Under the pieces are notes generated by a model. The model was not told the origin of the DNA. It saw only the letters and a program-made list of their open reading frames with translations, and did not search any database. DNA of 64,000 nt, taken from positions 1,302,001-1,366,000 of the forward strand of contig JADJXK010000002.1 in NCBI GenBank assembly GCA_016710325.1, given 5' to 3'. The position numbers and the translations under genes were made by a program. The DNA comes from Candidatus Leptofilum proximum (GTDB lineage: Bacteria; Chloroflexota; Anaerolineae; Promineifilales; Promineifilaceae). Below, piece by piece: positions 42,593 through 49,148 of this stretch (position 1 is the first letter of the stretch; the number at the start of each line of letters is the position of its first letter).

Positions 42593-43395
42593 ACGGATCG
42601 CCCCAGCTTAAGCAGCCTCCTCACCCCACTGACAAACGAGTCCCTGCCTGGATTGGCTTTGTCCTGCTCGGCGTCGTGATCGCCCGGTCGCTCATTTTTT
42701 ACCGGCAGCAGCCAGCCCTGCCGGTCATTGTTCTCCTTCTGGCCACTTTCGCTCTGCTCCACCTGCTGGAACCGGTGATTTCAGGGCGCTTTAGTCAGTT
42801 TCCTTTTCTGTATTTTTTCTGGCAAACGGCCGTTTTGCTGGCGTTATCGAGTCAACAGCCTTTCTTAGACTTCCCTCAAGCCCTTTATATTTTGCTTGGC
42901 CTGCAGGCCCTGCACACCTACCCCTTCCGCCTGGCTATGGTCTGGTTGGCTCTGTTTACTCTTTGCCTCAACGTGGCCCTGATTCTGGCCATCGGTTGGC
43001 TCAACGGTCTGGCATTCAGCCTGCTCGTGATGGCTGCGTCCACTTTTTTGTTCTCCTATGATCGGCTGTCGGCTCGGATGCAACGTGACCAGGATAAAAG
43101 CCAGTGTTTACTGGCGGAACTGCAGCGGGCTCACCAGCAGCTGAAAGAACACGCCGGCCAGGCAGAAGCGCTGGCTGCGGCCCGCGAACGCAACCGGCTG
43201 GCCCGCGAGCTGCACGATTCAGTCAGCCAGACTATCTTTGCCATTACCCTGACCAGCCAGGCTGCCAGACTCCTTCTGGTGCGCGAGCCGGCCCGCGTCC
43301 CTGAACAGCTCAACCATCTGCAGGAAATGACCGCCGCCGCCCTCGGCCAGCTGCGCTCCCTCATCTCCCGGTTACGTCCTCCTCCTGCCGGCTGA
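42589..43395 (+). CDS. histidine kinase paralogue lacking the ATPase domain
   Basis: A 268-aa protein with TTG start, clearly related to the upstream kinase: membrane segments (FVLLGVVIARSLIFYRQQ, WLALFTLCLNVALILAIGWL), a coiled coil (LAELQRAHQQLKEHAGQAEA) and the same DHp block RNRLARELHDSVSQTIFAIT. It stops with LGQLRSLISRLRPPPAG, exactly where the upstream kinase continues into its ATPase domain. No HATPase_c motif follows in any frame before the next gene. It could be phosphorylated in a heterodimer with the intact kinase, titrate it, or be a degenerating copy. Confidence 0.85.
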   Translation: MNGSPQLKQPPHPTDKRVPAWIGFVLLGVVIARSLIFYRQQPALPVIVLLLATFALLHLLEPVISGRFSQFPFLYFFWQTAVLLALSSQQPFLDFPQALYILLGLQALHTYPFRLAMVWLALFTLCLNVALILAIGWLNGLAFSLLVMAASTFLFSYDRLSARMQRDQDKSQCLLAELQRAHQQLKEHAGQAEALAAARERNRLARELHDSVSQTIFAITLTSQAARLLLVREPARVPEQLNHLQEMTAAALGQLRSLISRLRPPPAG

Positions 43396-43526
43396 GACAA
43401 AAATCCTCCCTACGTACAATACATAACCCTGCCTCCAGATGATGTGTGCTGCCTGGGAAACTGCCATACTTGTCTTAAAACAGGAACGGCCGTCCTCCAG
43501 GCGGCTCATTAGGTGGAGGCAAGGTC

Positions 43527-43940
43527 TTGAGTAAATTGCGGATTCTCATCGCTGATGATCGGCAGCAGGTGCGACAGGAACTGCGCGCCATTCTCCCCCT
43601 GGCCGGTGACATCGAGATCGTGGGCGAAGCGGCCGATGGGCTGGAAGCCGTGCATCTGGCGACAGTACTCCAACCCCAGGCCGTCCTGCTCGACCTGCAG
43701 ATGCCGGTCATGGATGGCTGCCAGGCGGCGGCGCAGATCAAAGCTGTCTGTCCTATCTGCCGCGTCGTCGCCCTGACCATCCACGGTGATGAAACCACCC
43801 GCCGCCGGGCGGCCGAAGCTGGATTTGATGCGTTCATCGTCAAAGGTGCGCCTATCTCGGCGCTCGTCGAGGCATTAGGTCAAAATGAGGAGGATTCCCA
43901 TGCAAGGGACAATCAAAGTCAAGAAAACGAAGAAGGTTGA
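43527..43940 (+). CDS. stand-alone receiver-domain response regulator
   Basis: A 137-aa CheY-like receiver: LRILIADDRQQVRQELRAIL, AVLLDLQMPVMDGCQAAAQI with the phospho-Asp, the Thr in VALTIHGDE and the Lys in AFIVKGAPISAL. It ends in a short acidic tail without any DNA-binding domain. The start is TTG with GGTGGAGG upstream. Its last 41 bp overlap the serine hydrolase gene in a different frame. A phosphate sink or protein-interaction output is likely, paired with the kinases upstream. Confidence 0.88.
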   Translation: MSKLRILIADDRQQVRQELRAILPLAGDIEIVGEAADGLEAVHLATVLQPQAVLLDLQMPVMDGCQAAAQIKAVCPICRVVALTIHGDETTRRRAAEAGFDAFIVKGAPISALVEALGQNEEDSHARDNQSQENEEG

Positions 43941-45477
43941 CGCCAGACTGATCGCTGGTGTCCTGGCCCTCGGCATCGTTGTGGTGCTGGTGGCCTTTGT
44001 TGTTATTCCCTGGCTGCGTGAGGCAAGAAGGCCGACCGCACCAGCCTATTGGCCCACTGCCGGGTGGCAGAGCAGCACGCCCGAGGCGCAGGGAATTGAT
44101 TCAGCGCTGCTCGCCGATGCCCTGCTGGCATGGCGCCAGCAAAACGTCCAGATTCATAGCCTGCAGATCGTCCGAAATGGCTACATGGTCGCCGACGCCA
44201 CTTTTTATCCCTACGACGGCCAGACGATTCACGACGTCGCCTCGGTCACCAAAAGCGTGATGACCACCCTGATCGGCATTGCTGCCGACCAGGGCAAGCT
44301 GGACCTGGACGACAAGATGGTCTCGTTCTTTCCCGACCGGACCATCGCCAACCTCGACGCCCGCAAAGAGGCGATCACCGTGCGCCACCTGGTCAGCATG
44401 ACTTCTGGCCTGCAGTGCGTCCGTGATGGCATGGAGGGGGACACTACCCTCGAGATGCATCGCAGTCCCGACCGCGTCCAGTTTGCCCTCGACCTGCCTG
44501 TCGCCTACGAACCGGGCAGCCAGTTCATTTATTGCAGCGCGGCTATTAGTCTGCTTTCGCCCATCCTGCAGCAGGCAACCGGCATGACCACGCTGGCGTT
44601 TGCCCAAGAGTATCTCTTCGAGCCGCTCGGCATTCACGACGTACTCTGGGAAACCGACCCCCAGGGCTATTACGTCGGCCATGGCGACCTATCGCTGCAC
44701 CCGCATGACATGGCCAAGCTAGGCCTGCTTTTTTTGCAGGAGGGCCGGTGGGAGGACAGACAAATTATCTCCCGCCGCTGGGTGAAAGAGGCTCGCATAG
44801 CTCAGTCTGAGACACCCAGTGAGGAAAACCCTTACGGTTATGGCTGGTGGTTAACGCCAGAGCTTGAGGGCGTTTACCAGGCGATGGGCCGTAACGGGCA
44901 GAACATTTACATCTTTCCGAGCTGGAACATGCTCCTTATCACCACCGGCGGCGGCTTTGAAATAGACGAAATCGGCGAATCGCTCCTGGAGATTATCGGC
45001 GCAATGGAAGAAACCCTGCCGGATAATCCCGCAGGCGTCGCCCACCTGGAAGAGGCTGCCGCCGCCATTGCCCAGCCGCCAGCGGCCAGCCCGGTGGCCC
45101 CCCTGCCCGACATCGCCCGGACCATTTCCGGCCAGACCTACGTTTTCGAGTCCAATCTCCTGGGGCTGGAAAGCGCCGTTTTTGACTTCGACGACTCGGC
45201 TGAGGCAACCGGCCAGGTAAAGGCCGCCGGCAACCCCACAATCCCCTTGTCCATCGGGCTGGATGGCGTTTACCGCTTCCGGTTTGACGAAGTCGGCCGT
45301 CTCGTAGCGGCCCGCGGTTCCTGGACGAATTCGCAGACCTTTGTGCTGGAGTACAACAGCGTCACCGCCAATGACCAGCTCATACTGCAATTCCACTTCC
45401 AGGATAACCGGGTAGAGGTCACCGTCAGCGATGCGTATTCTGGGACTGGCCCGAAATTTGAGGGCCGACTGCAATAG
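43900..45477 (+). CDS. membrane-anchored class C beta-lactamase-fold serine hydrolase
   Basis: A protein of about 525 aa. One N-terminal transmembrane segment (AGVLALGIVVVLVAFVVIPW) tethers an extracytoplasmic beta-lactamase/esterase domain. The nucleophile motif is SxxK in VASVTKSVMTTLIG. FIYCSAAISLLSPILQQATG holds the Tyr motif (YCS in place of YxN). FQYGYGW-type sequence appears as NPYGYGWWLTPELEGVYQAM followed by GRNGQNIYIFP near the third motif. The C-terminal about 130 residues form a lipocalin-like or DUF3471-type extension. It may be an esterase or D-aminopeptidase; true beta-lactamase activity is unlikely. The start follows AGGAGG inside the preceding gene. Confidence 0.88.
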   Translation: MQGTIKVKKTKKVDARLIAGVLALGIVVVLVAFVVIPWLREARRPTAPAYWPTAGWQSSTPEAQGIDSALLADALLAWRQQNVQIHSLQIVRNGYMVADATFYPYDGQTIHDVASVTKSVMTTLIGIAADQGKLDLDDKMVSFFPDRTIANLDARKEAITVRHLVSMTSGLQCVRDGMEGDTTLEMHRSPDRVQFALDLPVAYEPGSQFIYCSAAISLLSPILQQATGMTTLAFAQEYLFEPLGIHDVLWETDPQGYYVGHGDLSLHPHDMAKLGLLFLQEGRWEDRQIISRRWVKEARIAQSETPSEENPYGYGWWLTPELEGVYQAMGRNGQNIYIFPSWNMLLITTGGGFEIDEIGESLLEIIGAMEETLPDNPAGVAHLEEAAAAIAQPPAASPVAPLPDIARTISGQTYVFESNLLGLESAVFDFDDSAEATGQVKAAGNPTIPLSIGLDGVYRFRFDEVGRLVAARGSWTNSQTFVLEYNSVTANDQLILQFHFQDNRVEVTVSDAYSGTGPKFEGRLQ

Positions 45478-45643
45478 CTGGCTTATCACAACTTTGTCAT
45501 GGGCGTATCACAGGCAAGACACCACGCCAACGACGGATGACGCCTCCAAACGACTGTGCCCATCGATCCTGGTCCTGGTCGGAAGGCAGCATGGTGTGTT
45601 CTGCAATGGCGTGCGCCAATCCGGCCGGCGACCGGTAACGGCC

Positions 45644-45670
45644 GTCGGTTCAAATCTGGCTGCCCCGACA
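45644..45670 (+). repeat. tRNA-Pro-like 3'-end fragment, copy 3
   Basis: Contains GTCGGTTCAAATCTGGCTGC followed by CCCGACA. Here the five T-stem pairs (GTCGG with CTGGC) all form, counting wobble, so this is the best preserved copy, but no acceptor 5' strand, D-arm or anticodon arm is found in the 100 bp upstream. Same strand as the other two copies. Confidence 0.7.
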
Positions 45671-45676
45671 GGTATG

Positions 45677-45716
45677 AAAAACGGCCGTTTCTCTGATGTG
45701 GAAACGGCCGTTTTTT
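45677..45716. terminator. bidirectional rho-independent terminator from paired ACGGCCGT palindromes
   Basis: AAAACGGCCGTTTC and GAAACGGCCGTTTT form a perfect 14-bp stem with a 9-base loop and a six-T run. It lies between the converging hydrolase gene (plus) and the Mrp operon (minus), 24 bp before the last codon of the subunit G gene, so it can serve both. Together with tRNA-like copy 3 it repeats the layout at 33481-33550. Confidence 0.85.
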
Positions 45717-45739
45717 GCGATCTTACGACAAAACCGAAT

Positions 45740-46138
45740 CTATATTTCATCCTTGCTCTCTTGGGATGAAATCTCTGGTTCCGGGCTGGTTAATATGTGC
45801 GATTCTTTATCATAATGACCTTGCATCTCATCTATGACAGTATGTTCCCATAAAGGTACGCCATAGAAGTGCCCGGCACGAGCAATCATATGTGCCGACA
45901 CAGGCGCTGTAAGCATCACAAAAGCAATTATTGCCAGGGCGCGCGTTGTAATTTCCAACTCCCTAAAATGAAAAGCTGTACCCACAAGCATGAACCCTAC
46001 GCCTAAAGTAGCCGCCTTTGTTGTGGCCGACATGCGTAAAAACAGATCAGGCAAACGTAAAATGCCGATGCCGGCCACCAGAATAAAAAACATGCCAATG
46101 ATGATAAATAAAATCGCAAATATCTCTTGTATGTTCAT
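45740..46138 (-). CDS. mrpG: Mrp Na+/H+ antiporter subunit G
   Basis: A 132-aa subunit with three transmembrane segments: FAILFIIIGMFFILVAGIGI, LRMSATTKAATLGVGFMLVG (the family motif R.sA.tKa.tlG) and IIAFVMLTAPVSAHMIARAG. It is the last of seven mrp genes on this strand. The C-terminal extension of about 35 residues is acidic and variable. It overlaps subunit F by 4 bp. It belongs to the membrane complex that exchanges cytoplasmic Na+ for external H+. Confidence 0.93.
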   Translation of the reverse strand: MNIQEIFAILFIIIGMFFILVAGIGILRLPDLFLRMSATTKAATLGVGFMLVGTAFHFRELEITTRALAIIAFVMLTAPVSAHMIARAGHFYGVPLWEHTVIDEMQGHYDKESHILTSPEPEISSQESKDEI

Positions 46139-46398
46139 ATCTTCTGTTCAATATAATAGGCAAAGGCAATCGTCCCTAAAAACGAGATGAGCGCCAAAAC
46201 AATCGCTATATCTAATATGGCTGGTTCCTCTGTGGCAATCGCATAGGCGGCAATCAAACTAATGCCAATCGTAGCCAGCAGGTCCAAAGCAACCACGCGA
46301 TCCGGTAAATTTGGCCCCTTTATAAGCCTGGTCAATGTCAAGAGTATAGCCACAACCAAGACCGGCAGGACGACAGTTAACGTTATCATGGATGTCAT
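46135..46398 (-). CDS. mrpF: Mrp Na+/H+ antiporter subunit F
   Basis: An 87-aa subunit with three transmembrane segments: LTVVLPVLVVAILLTLTRLI, the conserved KGPNLPDRVVALDLLATIGI (GP..pDRvvalD motif) and AILDIAIVLALISFLGTIAF. In Bacillus the F subunit is essential for assembly and transport. It overlaps the G gene by 4 bp and shares a base region with the E stop. Confidence 0.94.
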   Translation of the reverse strand: MTSMITLTVVLPVLVVAILLTLTRLIKGPNLPDRVVALDLLATIGISLIAAYAIATEEPAILDIAIVLALISFLGTIAFAYYIEQKI

Positions 46399-46868
46399 TA
46401 TCTCATTACCTCCAGTAAGCGGCGTTCAAAACCTTCTTTTATCTCGCGTCGAAAAGCTTCAATATCTTCCACAAATACAGTGTGAACATACATCACACGG
46501 CGATTTGTAGAAACATCCAAACTGAGTGTGCCCGGTGTCAAGGTGATGAGATTGGCTAAAAATGTTATCTCTGCATCCGTCTGTACATCCAAAGGAACGG
46601 CAATAATGGCCGGTCGCAGAGGGAGTCCTGGCGACAGTACGCGATAGGCTATACGTATCCCGGCCGCAAGCATAGCCCCAAGGAAGAAGAAAAAAAAGCT
46701 AATCACCTGCGGCACCTTGACAAAATAGTTGCCGGTATTCATTGTATGCTGCAATAACCATAACAATAGATAACTCAGAAAAAACCCGATTAAGAAGTTT
46801 TGGGCAGTGAGCTGTCCGCTAAGTGCTACCCAAACCAGCGCCAGCAAAATATTTCGCAACAACATCAT
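46398..46868 (-). CDS. mrpE: Mrp Na+/H+ antiporter subunit E
   Basis: A 156-aa subunit: two N-terminal hydrophobic segments, IRIAYRVLSPGLPLRPAIIA, then the E-family hallmark NLITLTPGTLSLDVSTNRRV and MYVHTVFVED. It stabilises complex assembly. It overlaps the D gene by 4 bp. Length is normal for the family. Confidence 0.94.
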   Translation of the reverse strand: MMLLRNILLALVWVALSGQLTAQNFLIGFFLSYLLLWLLQHTMNTGNYFVKVPQVISFFFFFLGAMLAAGIRIAYRVLSPGLPLRPAIIAVPLDVQTDAEITFLANLITLTPGTLSLDVSTNRRVMYVHTVFVEDIEAFRREIKEGFERRLLEVMR

Positions 46869-48370
46869 GGCATACCTCCTAACACAGCTTCAATATAACT
46901 GCTAGAATCGAGCAACTGTTCAGCAGCGTGAAGAGAAAGGGTGAAGATAGGCTCTGCACCCAGACCGATAAGCAATGTGCAAGCAGCCAGGGCAACAGCA
47001 GGCAAGAGGAAAAGGAAACGGTTTGGGGCAGGAATCGTTGCCTGAATTGTCAATGATGGATGCTCTTTCCAGAAAACGGCCGTCCAAATTTTGGTCATCG
47101 AATAAAGCGTAAGCAGGCTGACAATCAATGAAACTGCCACGATCACGTATTGTTGCAGTTCAATGCCGGCCTGCACAAGCGTTAATTTTGCCCAAAAGCC
47201 GGATAAGGGAGGCAGTCCGGCCAGTGACAAAGCCGGGATCAAGAACAAGACGGCCAGTGCCGGGTACCTTCGATACAGACCACCAAGCTCTTCAAGCTGA
47301 TACGTGCCTTTCAGTTGGTGCACTATCCCGCTGATCAGAAATAAATTTGTTTTTACAATGATGTGGTGAATGATGTAAAAAACGGTCCCAGCCAAAGCCA
47401 GCAATGAAAACAGGCCTAACCCCATCACCATATAGCCAATCTGGCTGACGATGTGAAAAGAAAGTATGCGTCGAAAATCATTTTGGGAGACGGCCCCTAA
47501 AACGCCGGAAACCATGGTAAGGCCAGCTAACACTAAAAGGAGGGTATGGGTATAGCCAACGTCCTGCACAAAGAGCAAGGTGTAGATGCGGATAATGGCA
47601 TAGACACCAACTTTGGTTAACAGACCGGCGAAGAGGGCAGCAACGGCCGTTGGCGGTGTATGGTAAGCGGCAGGCAGCCAGGAGAATAATGGAAACAAGG
47701 CAGCCTTAATACCAAATGCTATCAGAAACATCATGGACAGTGTGGTAACCAACCCCGGCTGCGGCACATTGTTGAGCTGAATTGCTAGATCGGCCATATT
47801 TAGCGTACCGGCAAGGCCATATAAAATTCCCAGTGCCGCCAAAAATATGGCAGAAGCCATGAGGTTCAATGTTACATATTTTATGGCTCCTTCCATCTGC
47901 GGCTGTTCCCCGCCTAAAGCCAGGAGAACAAACGAGGCAATCAGCATGACCTCAAACCAAACGTACAAATTAAACATATCTCCGGTTAAAAAGGCACCAC
48001 AGACGCCCAAAAGGAGGATGTGAAAGAGCGGATGGTAGCCATAAGCCTCTCTCCCGGCATCTATATCGGCCAAAGAATAGATGCTGATTGCCAGACCCAT
48101 CAGGCCGGCGAGCACCACCATGATGGCACTGAAGGGATCGGCTACGAGTGTAATGCCATAAGGGGCCGGCCAGTTGCCTATTTGGGCGACTTGCGTGCCA
48201 TGAGTCACGACCATCCATAACAGGCTGCCGCCGGAGGCCAGCAGCCCTACTGTACCGAGCAGGCTAAAAAGACGCTGCCACTGTTTCTTGTTCCAAAATA
48301 GTAGGGAAAGGATAGCTGCCAGAAATGGAATCAGGAGCGGCAGCAGAATGAGAGCTGGGATATTGAACAT
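46865..48370 (-). CDS. mrpD: Mrp Na+/H+ antiporter subunit D
   Basis: A 501-aa, 14-helix subunit of the proton-pumping-NADH-dehydrogenase-like family: PAPYGITLVADPFSAIMVVL, NLYVWFEVMLIASFVLLAL, KAALFPLFSWLPAAYHTPPT with the conserved Lys, and LAGLPPLSGFWAKLTLVQAG. MrpD carries one of the two ion-translocating channel modules. It overlaps E by 4 bp and starts 3 bp after the C stop. Confidence 0.95.
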   Translation of the reverse strand: MFNIPALILLPLLIPFLAAILSLLFWNKKQWQRLFSLLGTVGLLASGGSLLWMVVTHGTQVAQIGNWPAPYGITLVADPFSAIMVVLAGLMGLAISIYSLADIDAGREAYGYHPLFHILLLGVCGAFLTGDMFNLYVWFEVMLIASFVLLALGGEQPQMEGAIKYVTLNLMASAIFLAALGILYGLAGTLNMADLAIQLNNVPQPGLVTTLSMMFLIAFGIKAALFPLFSWLPAAYHTPPTAVAALFAGLLTKVGVYAIIRIYTLLFVQDVGYTHTLLLVLAGLTMVSGVLGAVSQNDFRRILSFHIVSQIGYMVMGLGLFSLLALAGTVFYIIHHIIVKTNLFLISGIVHQLKGTYQLEELGGLYRRYPALAVLFLIPALSLAGLPPLSGFWAKLTLVQAGIELQQYVIVAVSLIVSLLTLYSMTKIWTAVFWKEHPSLTIQATIPAPNRFLFLLPAVALAACTLLIGLGAEPIFTLSLHAAEQLLDSSSYIEAVLGGMP

Positions 48371-48373
48371 GCT

Positions 48374-48718
48374 TTATCGGTCTGTCGTCGTGATACTGTC
48401 TATGTCGTCAGTGCCCACGATCTGATAGACGCGCCGGATCAACACAATGGCGAAAGCCAGCGTGCCAAAGCTGATAACAATGGCTGTGAGAATCATTGCC
48501 TGGGGCAGCGGGTCGGCAAAGGGTGGAACCGGCGTGGAAGCGTCCGCGGCAATAAGTGCCGGTTCACGAACAAGGCCGCCAATCGTGAAAATGAGCAGAT
48601 TGGAGGCGTACCCAAGCAGGGCCAGACCCATGATGAGTTTAACAATACTGCGCCGCAGCATCATATAAATGCTGGCGGCGTAGAGGCCGCCGATTACAAA
48701 AGCCAGCAAGATTTGCAT
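48374..48718 (-). CDS. mrpC: Mrp Na+/H+ antiporter subunit C
   Basis: A 114-aa NuoK-like subunit with three transmembrane segments: FVIGGLYAASIYMMLRRSIV, LIMGLALLGYASNLLIFTIG and DPLPQAMILTAIVISFGTLA (family motif DPlpQAlvLTaIVI). Normal length. It sits between B and D on the minus strand with short spacing. Confidence 0.95.
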   Translation of the reverse strand: MQILLAFVIGGLYAASIYMMLRRSIVKLIMGLALLGYASNLLIFTIGGLVREPALIAADASTPVPPFADPLPQAMILTAIVISFGTLAFAIVLIRRVYQIVGTDDIDSITTTDR

Positions 48719-48729
48719 ATCTGTACCTT

Positions 48730-49146
48730 TTAGTCGTCTTCGGCCAATGTCATAATAATTAAAAGTGTGACGCCTATAACGGTCAGGTAGACGCCGATGT
48801 CAAACAGGAGGGGAGTGCCAAGCTTGCCAATGGCCGGGAATTCACGTGTTGTCCAGATGCCTGTCATGAATGGTTGGCCGGTCAGGAAAGGGGGTAATAA
48901 TCCGGCGGTAACGGCCGTTAACAAACCAATGCCCATCAACTGAAGCGGTTGAATGACCAGGGTCTGCCGAACGGCCGCCATCCTGGTAGAAACGCCGTAG
49001 AGGATAAATGCCGCCGCCGCTATCAGCCCTCCAATAAAACCACCACCTGGCTCATTGTGCCCGCGCAGAAGGATGAATACAGAAAAGAGTAATAAAAGCG
49101 GCAAAAGATAGCGTGTTGCCGTTGTTAAAATGAGCGATTTGACCAT
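48730..49146 (-). CDS. mrpB: Mrp Na+/H+ antiporter subunit B
   Basis: A 138-aa subunit: LLLFSVFILLRGHNEPGGGF, with the family hallmark RGHNEPGGGFIGGL, then IQPLQLMGIGLLTAVTAGLL and LLFDIGVYLTVIGVTLLIIM. Separate from A, so this is the seven-gene (group 1) arrangement. It starts 3 bp after the A stop. Confidence 0.95.
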   Translation of the reverse strand: MVKSLILTTATRYLLPLLLLFSVFILLRGHNEPGGGFIGGLIAAAAFILYGVSTRMAAVRQTLVIQPLQLMGIGLLTAVTAGLLPPFLTGQPFMTGIWTTREFPAIGKLGTPLLFDIGVYLTVIGVTLLIIMTLAEDD

Positions 49147-49148
49147 GA

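Noticed and set aside
43900..45477. Antibiotic-resistance beta-lactamase
   Set aside because: The fold is shared, but the Tyr motif is YCS, the protein is membrane-tethered with a C-terminal extension, and such proteins are usually esterases or peptidases.
45560..45670. A complete tRNA gene at the third tRNA-like copy
   Set aside because: Only the T-arm and acceptor 3' strand are present; no matching CGGGGCA 5' strand, D-arm or anticodon arm in the preceding 100 bp.
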